Shown: positions 8,257 through 17,285, counted from the first letter of the stretch. The stretch: DNA of 64,000 nucleotides from Lachnospiraceae bacterium (GCA_011959105.1 BLLU01000179.1:62001-126000), one strand, 5' to 3'. Notes: generated by a model not told the origin, from the letters alone. Program-made: numbers and translations.

Positions 8257-9186
8257 ATGGGAATCGGCATAGGACCGGGGTCTGGAGGGGCATTCGGCAA
8301 AGCAGAGCGGGAAGTGATTAAAAGTGGCAATACTGTAACCACCAGAACCATCCTGCGGCGGGCGGACGGAACCTGTATGGGCACCATATCCGTGACCAAA
8401 CCGGCCAGGAAAAAGACCAGGCGGCTGAACTACAATTTCAAGGAGATTTCGGCCATGATCCTTCGGACCAAAACCTCCGGCAGCGCCCGGCAGGTGGCGG
8501 CCCGGGCCCGGGGCAAGGTGGCCCTTCTCAAACAGCGTTTGAAATGCGGGGAATATGATGACAAGGAACTGGAGAGCGCCATTATCCATGCAGAGAAGAT
8601 GGAACGGGTTGCCAGGAAAAGGATGCGTCATTTACAGGAGGAGGAGATGGCCAAGCGGGGCGGGCCATGTTTTGGGGAACTGGAAGAAGAATGCAAAGAG
8701 CCTGCGCCGCAGCAGGAGGAGGAAAGTGAGGAGCCGGAACTTGACAGCAGGCAGCAGGAGGCTGTGCTGCGGGAGAGGCAGCAGGAACTGCAGCGGGAAA
8801 TGCAGCGCATGATGCAGGAATTGATGGAGGAGACCCAGCGGGAGATGGCAGAACTCTCGGACATGGAGGAATTGTCCGATGCGCTGAGGGAAAAATCATC
8901 GAACCTGGACCCCGTGGATTTGAATAATCTGAAGAGAAAGCATCGCCTGGAGGAACAGCGGGAGATTATGGAAGCGGACATGGCTTATCTGAAAGCGCTC
9001 TTTAACAAACTGGCGCAGGAAAAACAGCAGGCTTCCGGAAGCACCGGTTACGAAAGTTCCGGCAATGAGAGGGGCGGGGGGTATGAGAGCGGTGTATCTC
9101 TGGAACTGGGGGGCATGGAGATGCCTGTGGATCCTGCCCAGGCCCCGGCGATGCCGGAGGGAGGCAGCATAGACGCCACAGTGTGA
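8257..9186 (+). CDS. Uncharacterised coiled-coil protein with Gly-rich N-terminus
   Basis: A 309-residue hypothetical protein. The N-terminus is glycine-rich (MGIGIGPGSGGAFGKAERE). A basic region with RKKTRR and TKTSGSARQVAARARGKVALLK follows, then a long Gln/Glu/Arg-rich coiled coil (about residues 150-250, REMQRMMQELMEETQREM), and finally a low-complexity Gly/Ser/Pro tail. No enzymatic motif or membrane segment is visible. The ATG at 8257 is preferred because AGGTG lies six bases upstream; a GTG at 8248 is inside that site. The basic middle and coiled coil suggest a structural or nucleic-acid-associated role, but this is a guess. Convergent with the phosphoesterase gene. Confidence 0.6.
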   Translation: MGIGIGPGSGGAFGKAEREVIKSGNTVTTRTILRRADGTCMGTISVTKPARKKTRRLNYNFKEISAMILRTKTSGSARQVAARARGKVALLKQRLKCGEYDDKELESAIIHAEKMERVARKRMRHLQEEEMAKRGGPCFGELEEECKEPAPQQEEESEEPELDSRQQEAVLRERQQELQREMQRMMQELMEETQREMAELSDMEELSDALREKSSNLDPVDLNNLKRKHRLEEQREIMEADMAYLKALFNKLAQEKQQASGSTGYESSGNERGGGYESGVSLELGGMEMPVDPAQAPAMPEGGSIDATV

Positions 9187-9239
9187 TGGCGCCATGCCTG
9201 CCGGGGATTTCCAGTGGACGGAGGGCGGAAATTACGGAC

Positions 9240-10121
9240 CTATAGTTTGATCTGGGACAATACTTCTCTGCCCACGTAGAGTGTGTTGTCCCTTCGGGTG
9301 TCACTGGCCCATTTTACCAGAGTAAGTTTATCTCCCAGGATCTCCAGGCAGGTGATACAGCGGGGATGGACGCAGCTGCCCGTGTTGAAATAGGGGGCTT
9401 CAATGCTGAGCCTGGGACGGTGGGTGTGGCCGGTGATCAGGATGTGCCCCGTCTTTTGCGCGTAGTCCGTGAGGCGCTGCTCCACTTTATCTTTGTGGGT
9501 GTAGTTCTTGGCCGCGCTGGTGGGGTCCAGCACGCCGAAATGCTCCAGGGGCTGCCAGAAATACCGCACCAAAAAACGGGCCAGGCGCCAGAAGGTGGAG
9601 TTCAGCGGGTCGGCCTGGTGGCCATGGGTCAGGTAGAGACGCTGTCCCTGTCCGCATTGTCCCTGCCCGCGCTGCTCGAGAATAAGTCCCTCGTAGAAAG
9701 TAAGTCCCGGAAAGAGGGGCTGGTGGCACTGGGAATCCGTAGAGAAAAAGGTATTGCAGACCTGGTCGGAATAACCAGGTCTCTTTTTCTCCATGTCGTG
9801 ATTCCCATACAACAGATAGAGCCGTCCCTGCCGGTAAAACAGGGAGAGGAGCCAGAACACATTGTTGTGAATCTCGATGATCTGGCTCATGCGCCTGTTC
9901 TCCCACAATTCATCCCCGTCCCCCAGTTCGATATAGGTGTAGCCCTGGGCGTAATAATGCTTCAAGGCCGTAAAATACAGGTTCTGATTTTTCAGAAAAT
10001 TGTCGCCCCAGGTGCCATTGCCCCGATGACAGTCGCTGATGAGCACATAGCGGCTGCAGGGGCCCAGCGGCAGTATGGGGGCTTTCTGAAAAGCACGGGA
10101 GAGGCGGGATGAGTAACTCAT
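9240..10121 (-). CDS. Calcineurin-like metallophosphoesterase
   Basis: A 293-residue cytoplasmic phosphoesterase with the complete metal-binding set in order: SDCHRG (DxH), GDGDE (GDxxD), GNHD, THGH and TGHTH. An insert of aromatic residues lies between the fourth and fifth motifs (FWRLARFLVRYFWQPLEHFG), which may cap the active site. The family cleaves phosphomono- or diesters; the LpxH-like arrangement suggests a lipid- or nucleotide-type substrate, but the real substrate is unknown. AAGGA lies upstream on the minus strand. It follows the DUF4474 gene by 46 bases on the same strand, so the two likely form a small operon. Confidence 0.88.
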   Translation of the reverse strand: MSYSSRLSRAFQKAPILPLGPCSRYVLISDCHRGNGTWGDNFLKNQNLYFTALKHYYAQGYTYIELGDGDELWENRRMSQIIEIHNNVFWLLSLFYRQGRLYLLYGNHDMEKKRPGYSDQVCNTFFSTDSQCHQPLFPGLTFYEGLILEQRGQGQCGQGQRLYLTHGHQADPLNSTFWRLARFLVRYFWQPLEHFGVLDPTSAAKNYTHKDKVEQRLTDYAQKTGHILITGHTHRPRLSIEAPYFNTGSCVHPRCITCLEILGDKLTLVKWASDTRRDNTLYVGREVLSQIKL

Positions 10122-10167
10122 GTTGTAGGATTCCTTTCATAAAAATAATTGTTCCGCAGTGTTTTGT

Positions 10168-11082
10168 TTATTTCCTGCACTTCCCCGGAATTGGCTTTCT
10201 CAGCATGCGGCGCAGGGCGAAAGGAAGCAGTTCATATAGAAGCAGAATTCGATCCAGCGTGCAGTCAAAGGGACGGGTGACGCGGCGGTAAAGTTTGCAG
10301 AAAAAGCGGTTGCAAAATTGCGCCCAGCGAATCCGCAGCCTGCGAAAACAGGAAATGCGTTCGGGGCAGATGGGAGACTGGGGACAGCCGCAGCTATAGC
10401 GGATGTGCACCTGCGCGCCGTGACAGCAGCAGGAAAACCGCAGGGACTTGTTCTCCATGGAAATGCGGTCAAGGGCCTCCAGGAACTGATGCTGCATCTC
10501 CTGACAGGGGAAACCGATGGTTACTTCCATGGATAATTGTTCGGGTTTGGTGAACATGCCCACCAGGAAGGCAGTGAGCCACCAGGTGGTGTGGGACATG
10601 GACGCCAGCAGCCGCTCCCCACGGAACAGGTTAAAGGAAACGGGCAGCCTTTCGCTGTCGTCTACGGCCTGGAAATGGGCGGAGGCGTACTCATCCGGTT
10701 CCAGCAGGCCGTCGGCATGGTAAATGCCCACCTCAGCGCCTGTGTTGATACCGTATTGGCCCTTCCAGAGTTCGATGAGCCAGGTTCTGCCGCAGTGATT
10801 GAAATAGATCGGCAGCGCGTCAAACACCATGTGGAAGTGCAGCGCCGCTTTGTCAAAAAGCGCCGTGTAGCCTGCCCGGCGCTGCCATGCGTCATTGCGG
10901 GTGGACACCAGATCCTGATCGCAGACATAATAGTATCCGAAAGGCTCCAGGATGCCGTTCAGAAGTTCCTGCTTTTCACAACAGGACATACAGCATACCC
11001 TCTTGACGGCTCTGCGTCTGCGCCAGAAGCAAAGCCCCATGCACAGCACGATCAGCAGTAGAAAACCGATGAAAAAATACAT
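10168..11082 (-). CDS. DUF4474 membrane-anchored protein
   Basis: A 304-residue protein with one N-terminal membrane helix (FFIGFLLLIVLCMGLCFW), followed by a basic stop-transfer run, so the main domain should face the cytoplasm. The central region (ALHFHMVFDALPIYFNHCGRTWLIELWKGQYGINTGAEVGIYHADG, then LLASMSHTTWWLTAFLVGMFTKP) matches my recollection of DUF4474, a family found mostly in Clostridia. The protein is unusually rich in Cys and Arg toward the C-terminus (CCCHGAQVH, CGCPQSPIC), which could bind metal. Function is unknown. It is the first gene of a minus-strand pair with the phosphoesterase and is divergent from rnhA. Confidence 0.75.
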   Translation of the reverse strand: MYFFIGFLLLIVLCMGLCFWRRRRAVKRVCCMSCCEKQELLNGILEPFGYYYVCDQDLVSTRNDAWQRRAGYTALFDKAALHFHMVFDALPIYFNHCGRTWLIELWKGQYGINTGAEVGIYHADGLLEPDEYASAHFQAVDDSERLPVSFNLFRGERLLASMSHTTWWLTAFLVGMFTKPEQLSMEVTIGFPCQEMQHQFLEALDRISMENKSLRFSCCCHGAQVHIRYSCGCPQSPICPERISCFRRLRIRWAQFCNRFFCKLYRRVTRPFDCTLDRILLLYELLPFALRRMLRKPIPGKCRK

Positions 11083-11201
11083 AATTGGAAACTTCCTGTC
11101 ATTTTTCTTGGTATATTGTATGATCCGGGGATAAAATGTGTGCAGAAAAAGCCGTATATCCGGTTCCCGGGACCGCGCGGGGAGTATTGTCTGATTGCTT
11201 C

Positions 11202-11230
11202 TTGTCCTGTGATTAAAAATATGCTAGTAT
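11202..11230 (+). promoter_or_regulatory. Promoter for the rnhA region
   Basis: TTGTCC (11202-11207) and TAGTAT (11225-11230) with a 17-base spacer. The expected start of transcription falls at the 5' foot of the inverted repeat 11236-11269. Confidence 0.5.
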
Positions 11231-11235
11231 ACTAT

Positions 11236-11269
11236 ACAGAGCCACAGCCTTGAGGGGTAGTGGCTCTGT
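11236..11269 (+). promoter_or_regulatory. 5'-leader hairpin upstream of rnhA
   Basis: A perfect 10-base inverted repeat (11236-11245 with 11260-11269) with a 14-base loop. There is no T-tract. Its position right after the promoter means the mRNA would begin with this stem, which could protect the 5' end or serve as a binding site. Confidence 0.5.
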
Positions 11270-11322
11270 GCCGCGCAGGGAAAAAAGGAGCGCGGGAAAA
11301 AGCACAGGAGACGGAGGCAGGG

Positions 11323-12060
11323 ATGGCAGCGAAGAAAGTATATGCGGTTCGCAGGGGAAAGGTCACAGGGATACTGGAAAGCTGGGATGCCTGCAAGGAG
11401 GCGGTGGACGGTTATCCGGGAGCGGAGTACAAAGGATTTAAGACGCTGGAGGAAGCCAGAGCCTATATCGGGGATTGCGGCAGGAAAGCATCCCTCCAAC
11501 GGGAGAAACGCCCTGGGGGGATGGGAGATCCAGGCGGCGGTCTGGTGGCCTATGTGGACGGCAGCTATGATCATTCCCTTCGAAGATATGCCTTTGGCTG
11601 CGTATTTATCCTGCCGGACGATACGGTCTATGTGGATAACGGCAGCGGGAATAACCCGGACACTGCCAGTCTGCGCAATGTGTCAGGAGAGATGTTGGGA
11701 GCCATGTTTGCCGTGAGATGGGCCATCAAAAACGGTTTCTCACGGATTGAACTGCGCTATGACTATGAGGGAATTGAAAAGTGGGTGACGGGCGCATGGA
11801 AGAGCAAGACGGAACTGACCCAAAAGTACGCGGCAGCCATGCGGCGGTGGATGGAGAGCATTCAGATGCGTTTTACCAAGGTGGAAGCCCATACCAATGT
11901 GTATTACAATGAATTGGCCGACCGGCTTGCCAAGGATGGGCTGAGGGAGAGAGAGAACATTCCCGAGGTTTGGCTGATGCAGGAGATGGACCCCTGGGCG
12001 TCTGGCATTCCCATGCAGGGGGAGGAAGGAGCGGACGCGGCGTTTTCGGATATGGAGTAA
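11323..12060 (+). CDS. rnhA: Ribonuclease HI with N-terminal viroplasmin-type hybrid-binding domain
   Basis: Cleaves the RNA strand of RNA-DNA hybrids. Residues 3-50 (KVYAVRRGKVTGILESWDAC with KGFKTLEEARAYI) form the small caulimovirus-viroplasmin-like domain that binds hybrids. Residues 73-205 form the RNase H fold, with Asp79 (AYVDGSY), Glu123 (SGEMLGA), Asp147 (YDYEG), His190 (EAHTN) and Asp200 (LADRLAK) as the expected catalytic set. The ATG at 11323 follows GGAGG by five bases; the frame is open further upstream but without a site. The 245-residue length fits the two-domain type. The next gene, a pseudouridine synthase, begins 46 bases downstream. Confidence 0.92.
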   Translation: MAAKKVYAVRRGKVTGILESWDACKEAVDGYPGAEYKGFKTLEEARAYIGDCGRKASLQREKRPGGMGDPGGGLVAYVDGSYDHSLRRYAFGCVFILPDDTVYVDNGSGNNPDTASLRNVSGEMLGAMFAVRWAIKNGFSRIELRYDYEGIEKWVTGAWKSKTELTQKYAAAMRRWMESIQMRFTKVEAHTNVYYNELADRLAKDGLRERENIPEVWLMQEMDPWASGIPMQGEEGADAAFSDME

Positions 12061-12106
12061 TGCGGATTGTAAGCAAAGCCTTGGGGTGTGCGGAGAGGAG
12101 GCAGGC

Positions 12107-12853
12107 TTGGGAAACCATTCAGAAACGAATGCAGCGGTAAGGCTGAACAAATTTCTGGCGGATCACGGCGTTTGTTCCCGGCGGGAGGCAGACCGGCTGA
12201 TAGAACAGGGGCGGGTTGCGGTAAACGGACAGACTGCCCGGCCCGGCTGCAAAGTCATGGAGCGGGACAGCATTGCGGTGAACGGGAAACTGCTGCAGGG
12301 CAGACCGGAAAAAGTGGTGCTGGCATTTTATAAGCCGGTGGGCGTGACCTGTACGGAACGGGACAGACATGCGGAGAAGATTCTCAACGACTATGTAAAC
12401 TATCCCGTGCGGGTCACATATGCGGGCCGTCTGGATAAGGATTCGGAGGGCCTGCTGCTGCTGACCAATGACGGCGATCTGATCGAGGCGGTTATGCGGG
12501 GAGCTCACAGGCATGAAAAGGAATACACCGTTAAAGTGAACCAGGAAATAACACCGCAGTTTCTGGAGCAAATGGCGGCGGGCATATATTTGCGGGAGTT
12601 AAAGCAGACCACCAGACCCTGTGAGATTCGGCAGACTGGCAAATATACCTTTCAGATCATCCTGACCCAGGGTCTGAACCGTCAGATTCGGCGAATGTGT
12701 CAGGCCTGCGGATATGAAGTGCGGCAGCTGAAACGCATCCGGATCATGCAGATCGGGCTGGAACATCTGATTCCGGGACAATACCGGGAAGTGCAGGGGC
12801 GGGAACTGGAACAGCTTTATCGGGATGCGGGACTGACAGGCCCCGGGTCATAA
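12107..12853 (+). CDS. rluF: 23S rRNA pseudouridine synthase, RluF-like
   Basis: Converts a specific uridine of 23S rRNA to pseudouridine (U2604 in E. coli for RluF). An S4 RNA-binding domain lies at about residues 9-60 (LNKFLADHGVCSRREADRLI). The catalytic domain contains the family II signature GRLDKDSEGLLLLTNDG with the nucleophilic Asp, and ends with LNRQIRRMCQACGYEVRQLKR, typical of RluF. The TTG at 12107 is chosen because AGGAGG ends five bases before it; a GTG at 12086 in the same frame would place the ribosome site inside the gene. Assignment to RluF rather than RluB/RluE rests on the C-terminal motif. Confidence 0.85.
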   Translation: MGNHSETNAAVRLNKFLADHGVCSRREADRLIEQGRVAVNGQTARPGCKVMERDSIAVNGKLLQGRPEKVVLAFYKPVGVTCTERDRHAEKILNDYVNYPVRVTYAGRLDKDSEGLLLLTNDGDLIEAVMRGAHRHEKEYTVKVNQEITPQFLEQMAAGIYLRELKQTTRPCEIRQTGKYTFQIILTQGLNRQIRRMCQACGYEVRQLKRIRIMQIGLEHLIPGQYREVQGRELEQLYRDAGLTGPGS

Positions 12854-12933
12854 GACCGTGAAGGCGGCGAAAGCGGTCAAATAGCAAGGTCGGGAGGCAA
12901 TGGGGCGGAGAAGGGATAGAAAGGAAATATATC

Positions 12934-14889
12934 ATGGCAGCGGAAAAATCAGATCGAATCAAGGAATTGACAGAACTTTTAAGCAGGGCTTCCAAAGCCT
13001 ACTATGCCCAGGATCAGGAGATCATGAGCAATTACGAGTACGATAGGCTTTATGATGAACTGGAGCAGTTGGAGCGGGAAACAGGGATCATATTGGCGGG
13101 AAGCCCCACACAGCATGTGGGGTATGAGGCGGTGGACGAACTTCCCAAGGAGGCTCACGAGGCCCCCATGCTTTCCCTGGACAAGACCAAAGACCGGGAG
13201 GAACTGCGTTCCTGGCTGCAGGGCCAGCCTGCAATATTGAGCTGGAAGCTGGACGGATTGACCATTGTGCTTACTTATCGTGACGGAAAACTTGCAAAAG
13301 CCGTAACCCGGGGCAACGGCGAAGTGGGGGAGGTCATTACAGGCAATGCCAGGACTTTTGTGAATCTGCCACTCAATATAGGATTTCAGGGGGAACTGGT
13401 GCTGCGGGGGGAGGCGGTGATCAGTTACCAGGATTTTGAGGAGATCAACAGCCGGATTCAGGAGGCGGATGCCCGGTACAAGAATCCCCGGAACCTGTGC
13501 AGCGGTTCCGTGCGCCAGCTGAACAGTGAGATCACCGCCCAGAGGCGGGTACGGTTTGTGGCATTCAATCTGGTGCGGGCGGAAGGCGCGGATTTCGGCA
13601 ATTCCAGGGAAGCCCAGTTTGCCTTTCTGGAGGAGCAGGGCTTTGAGGTGGTGCAGAGGGTGAAAGTGACGGAGGACAATATTCTGGAGGCCGTGGAGGA
13701 TTTTGCCCGCCGGGTGGAGAACTATGAGATTCCTTCGGACGGCCTGGTGCTTACTTTTGAGGATATCGCCTACGGACAGTCCCTGGGCCGGACGGCCAAA
13801 TTTCCCCGGCATTCCATCGCTTTTAAGTGGGCGGACGAATTGCGGGAGACAACGCTGCGGGAGATTGAGTGGAGCCCCAGCCGGACAGGGCTGATCAATC
13901 CGGTGGCCATCTTTGAGCCGGTGGAACTGGAGGGGACCACGGTGAGCCGGGCCTCGGTGCATAATATCAGCATCCTGCGGGGGCTGAAGCTGGGGATCGG
14001 GGATCGGATCACGGTCTACAAGGCCAATATGATTATCCCCCAGATCGCGGAGAATCTGACGGGCAGCGACAATGTGGAGATCCCGGAGATTTGCCCTGTC
14101 TGCGGGGGCAGGACGGAGATCCGCCAGGTGGCGGACGCTCAGAGCCTGTACTGCGTCAACGAGGACTGCGATGCCAAGAAGATCAAGGCTTTTACTCTCT
14201 TTGTCAGCCGGGACGCCATGAACATCGAAGGATTGTCCGAGGCCACTCTGGAAAAGTTTCTGAGCAGTGGTTTTTTGCATGAGTTTGCGGATCTGTATCA
14301 TTTGGACCGTCATCAGGAGGAGATCACCTCCATGGAGGGATTCGGGGAGAAATCCTGCCAGAATCTGCTGGGCAGTATCGAGAAATCCCGGGAGGCCACC
14401 CTGCCCCAGGTGATCTATGCCCTGGGCATCGCCAATATTGGGGTGGCCAATGCCAAGATGCTGTGCAGACATTTTGATTATGATCTGGAACAGATGCTGC
14501 AGGCGGATGTGGAGGAACTGAGCGCCATTGAAGGAGTGGGAGAGGTGATTGCCACCGCCTTTGTGGAGTATATCCAGGGGGAGGAGAATGTACGGCGGCT
14601 TCGGAATCTGATGAAGGAACTGCGCATCCAGGCAGTACAGACGGCGGCAGAACAGAATCTGGCGGGAAAGGGCTTCTGCGTTACGGGAAGCCTGAACCAT
14701 TTCGGAAGCCGCAGTGAACTGAAGGATCTGATTGAACAGCGGGGCGGCAAGGTTACGGGCAGTGTGACCTCCAGAACGGAGTGCCTGGTGAACAATGACA
14801 TTGCTTCCAATTCATCCAAAAACAAAAAGGCCAAGGAATTGGGCATCCCCATCTTGACGGAAGAGGAGTTTATGGCAAAATATTTATAG
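12934..14889 (+). CDS. ligA: NAD-dependent DNA ligase LigA
   Basis: Seals nicks in DNA using NAD+, in replication and repair. The 651 residues show the full layout: an N-terminal NMN-binding Ia segment (SKAYYAQDQEIMSNYEYDRLYDEL), the adenylation domain with Lys105 in WKLDG, the OB fold, a four-Cys zinc finger (CPVCGG ... CVNEDCDAKK), helix-hairpin-helix repeats (IANIGVANAK, IEGVGEVIA) and a C-terminal BRCT domain (GKGFCVTGSLNHF ... LGIPILTEEEF). The string MLSLDKTKD replaces the more usual SLDNAF, a variant I associate with Clostridia. AAAGGA lies upstream of the ATG. Followed by metA after 63 bases. Confidence 0.96.
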   Translation: MAAEKSDRIKELTELLSRASKAYYAQDQEIMSNYEYDRLYDELEQLERETGIILAGSPTQHVGYEAVDELPKEAHEAPMLSLDKTKDREELRSWLQGQPAILSWKLDGLTIVLTYRDGKLAKAVTRGNGEVGEVITGNARTFVNLPLNIGFQGELVLRGEAVISYQDFEEINSRIQEADARYKNPRNLCSGSVRQLNSEITAQRRVRFVAFNLVRAEGADFGNSREAQFAFLEEQGFEVVQRVKVTEDNILEAVEDFARRVENYEIPSDGLVLTFEDIAYGQSLGRTAKFPRHSIAFKWADELRETTLREIEWSPSRTGLINPVAIFEPVELEGTTVSRASVHNISILRGLKLGIGDRITVYKANMIIPQIAENLTGSDNVEIPEICPVCGGRTEIRQVADAQSLYCVNEDCDAKKIKAFTLFVSRDAMNIEGLSEATLEKFLSSGFLHEFADLYHLDRHQEEITSMEGFGEKSCQNLLGSIEKSREATLPQVIYALGIANIGVANAKMLCRHFDYDLEQMLQADVEELSAIEGVGEVIATAFVEYIQGEENVRRLRNLMKELRIQAVQTAAEQNLAGKGFCVTGSLNHFGSRSELKDLIEQRGGKVTGSVTSRTECLVNNDIASNSSKNKKAKELGIPILTEEEFMAKYL

Positions 14890-14952
14890 AGGAAAAAGAC
14901 AGGCAGGAGAAGAGAAGGTTTCGGGAAGGAAACATGGAGAGGAGTGCAGTTT

Positions 14953-15858
14953 ATGCCGATTAAGACACAGAGCGATCTCCCGGCAAAGGAGATCCTGGAA
15001 AATGAAAATATATTTGTGATGGACGAGAACCGGGCCATGCATCAGGATATCCGTCCCCTGCAGGTCATGATCCTGAATATCATGCCCGTGAAACAGGATA
15101 CGGAACTACAGCTTTTGCGGGCCCTGTCCAACACACCCCTGCAGGTGGATGTGACTTTTCTGAATGTGAAGAGCCATATTTCCATCAATACCCCGGCCAA
15201 TCATCTGAATAAATTTTATACCTCGCTGGACGAGGTGCGGGAGAAGAAGTTCGACGGTCTGATTATCACAGGAGCCCCGGTGGAGGATATCACCTTTGAG
15301 GAGGTGGACTACTGGGAGGAAATCTGTGAGATCATGGACTGGGCCGAGAGCCATGTGACTTCCACGCTGCACATCTGCTGGGGGTCCCAGGCGGGGCTCT
15401 ATCATTATTACGGCATCAATAAGCGCAAACTTTCGGAGAAACTTTTCGGGGTGTATGCCCACCGGGTTTCCAATCGGAAGATTCCGTTGGTGAGGGGCTT
15501 TGACGATATTTTTCTGGCTCCCCACAGCCGCCACACCGAGACTCCGGCGGCGGCCATCCACGCCTGCCCGGAACTGACAGTGCTGGCGGAGAGCCAGGAG
15601 GCGGGTGTTTTCCTGGCCATTGCCCAGGGCGGAAAAAAGATCTTTGTCAACGGTCACCCGGAATACGACCGCTACACCCTGAACAATGAGTACCGCCGGG
15701 ATCTGGACAAGGGTCTGCCCATTCATGTGCCCTATAATTATTATCCGGAGGATGACCCCGGCCAACGCCCTCTGCTGCAGTGGCGGTCCCACAGCAACAA
15801 CCTGTACAGCAACTGGTTGAACTATTATGTGTATCAGGTGACGCCCTACGACCTGTAA
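14953..15858 (+). CDS. metA: Homoserine O-acetyltransferase, MetA family (metAA)
   Basis: Acylates homoserine in methionine biosynthesis. Numbering from this Met, Cys142 (HICWGSQAG), His235 and Glu237 (NGHPEYD) occupy the canonical catalytic positions. Residue 111 is Glu (TGAPVED). In MetA proteins Glu at this position has been linked to acetyl-CoA use and Gly to succinyl-CoA, so this enzyme is predicted to make O-acetylhomoserine despite the usual annotation as a succinyltransferase. The ATG at 14953 has GGAGAGGAG eight bases upstream. Full length at 301 residues. No SAM or T-box riboswitch is seen before it, and it is probably co-transcribed with ligA. Confidence 0.95.
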   Translation: MPIKTQSDLPAKEILENENIFVMDENRAMHQDIRPLQVMILNIMPVKQDTELQLLRALSNTPLQVDVTFLNVKSHISINTPANHLNKFYTSLDEVREKKFDGLIITGAPVEDITFEEVDYWEEICEIMDWAESHVTSTLHICWGSQAGLYHYYGINKRKLSEKLFGVYAHRVSNRKIPLVRGFDDIFLAPHSRHTETPAAAIHACPELTVLAESQEAGVFLAIAQGGKKIFVNGHPEYDRYTLNNEYRRDLDKGLPIHVPYNYYPEDDPGQRPLLQWRSHSNNLYSNWLNYYVYQVTPYDL

Positions 15859-15895
15859 GGGATCCCTGTAAATTTCTTTATAGGAGAACACCGAC

Positions 15896-17281
15896 ATGCA
15901 GATTTTTATATCGCATTCCTCCAGGGACGCCTCCATAGCCGTACAGATCTGTGAACGGCTGGAAAAAAGCGGCCTGAATTGCTTTATTGCGCCCAGGGAC
16001 ATCCGTCCGGGAAAAGAATATGCGGAGGAGATCGTCAAGGGTATCGACAATTCGGCGGGCATGGTACTGCTGATGTCACAGAACGCCAATGGTTCGCCTC
16101 ATGTATTGCGGGAGGTGGAACATGCGGTGAGCAGTGGTACGCCCATCCTGGTGTATAAAATCCAGGAGGTGGCGCTGTCCAAATCCATGGAATATTTTCT
16201 GATGACTCATCAGTGGGTCAGCGCAAAGCCTCGGGAGGACTATGCCGATATAGTGGCCTTCGCCCGGGATTTGGCGAAGGAGGAGAAGGAAGAGGCAGAT
16301 GCAAAGCAGGGGGCGGGTGTCCTTACCGGCGCCAGAACCGGTGCAGGCAAGGGCTCCGGGGGTGCTGTCAGACGGAAGGCCGGGATTATAGGGGCAGCCG
16401 CCGTCCTGCTGGCAATGGGCTTGATGGTCTGCTTTGCCATGGGTAAGTGTGGGGGCATGGGGCTTAAACCGAAGCCGGTATCCCTCCAGGTGGGGGAGAC
16501 CGTGTTGTTTGGAAGTTATCTGGACCAGGACATTGCGTGGCGGGTACTGCGGATTTCCGAGGATGAAACCCAGGCGGTTCTTGTCGCTTCCCATATTTTA
16601 ACCATGAAGGCCTATGACGCGGCGGAGAGCGGCCGTTATAATTACGACGGCGATCAGAATTACTGGACAGCGGCCTCCCGGGCGGATACGGACCCGTTGC
16701 TTCAGGCATGGGTGCGGGGCAACAGCGATTGGAGCGCTTCCAATCTGAGAACATGGCTGAATGCGGATACGGAGGTGGTTGTCTATTCCGGCCAGCCGCC
16801 GGCGGCAGCGGCCATGGCGGAAAAGAAAAACGGTTATCAGACGGAAGCGGGATTCCTCTATGGGTTCACCCGGAAGGAAAAGGACGCGATTGTGGAGACG
16901 GAACTTGTGACAAAGGGCAACGCGCTGTCGGAGGCGGACAGTGTGACCACCATTGACAGGGTGTGGCTGTTATCGCTGGAGGAACTTACCTGGTTTGACC
17001 AGGCGGGTATCAGCAAATTTGCTTCGCCCACGGAGGAGGCAGTCCGGCAGGACCAGAGTCTCTGGTACAGTTTGGATTATGATGCCTACGGAGTGGAATA
17101 TTTTTGCTGGTGGCTCCGGGAACCGGTGCCGGATACGGCAAGCCTTTGTTATCTTGTGAATAACGGTTATGGGGAAAAGGTGATCCGGCAGGAAAACGTG
17201 GGATTGGAAGGATTTGGGGTGCGGCCGGCCCTGACGGTGGATTTGCGCCGGGTCACATTCCGTGGCGGTGAGAATCCGTAA
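15896..17281 (+). CDS. TIR domain - transmembrane - DUF6273 protein
   Basis: A 461-residue three-part protein. Residues 1-130 form a TIR domain: IFISHSSRD, CFIAPRDIRPG, and LREVEHA, where Glu73 aligns with the catalytic Glu of NAD-cleaving TIRs such as SARM1. A Gly/Ala linker leads to one membrane helix (about 163-182, IIGAAAVLLAMGLMVCFAM). The C-terminal part (about 200-455) has the DUF6273 pattern: GSYLDQDIAWRVL, ASNLRTWLNAD, WLLSLEEL, WWLREP, VRPALTVDL. The TIR would face the cytoplasm and the DUF6273 part the outside. It could be a sensor that signals or depletes NAD when triggered; that is inference. GGAGAA precedes the start. It sits alone between metA and the hydrolase gene. Confidence 0.85.
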   Translation: MQIFISHSSRDASIAVQICERLEKSGLNCFIAPRDIRPGKEYAEEIVKGIDNSAGMVLLMSQNANGSPHVLREVEHAVSSGTPILVYKIQEVALSKSMEYFLMTHQWVSAKPREDYADIVAFARDLAKEEKEEADAKQGAGVLTGARTGAGKGSGGAVRRKAGIIGAAAVLLAMGLMVCFAMGKCGGMGLKPKPVSLQVGETVLFGSYLDQDIAWRVLRISEDETQAVLVASHILTMKAYDAAESGRYNYDGDQNYWTAASRADTDPLLQAWVRGNSDWSASNLRTWLNADTEVVVYSGQPPAAAAMAEKKNGYQTEAGFLYGFTRKEKDAIVETELVTKGNALSEADSVTTIDRVWLLSLEELTWFDQAGISKFASPTEEAVRQDQSLWYSLDYDAYGVEYFCWWLREPVPDTASLCYLVNNGYGEKVIRQENVGLEGFGVRPALTVDLRRVTFRGGENP

Positions 17282-17285
17282 TATT

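Noticed and set aside
12979..14700. A 573-codon minus-strand frame opposite ligA
   Set aside because: The + strand encodes a full-length ligase with all motifs. GC-rich codons create long open antisense frames.
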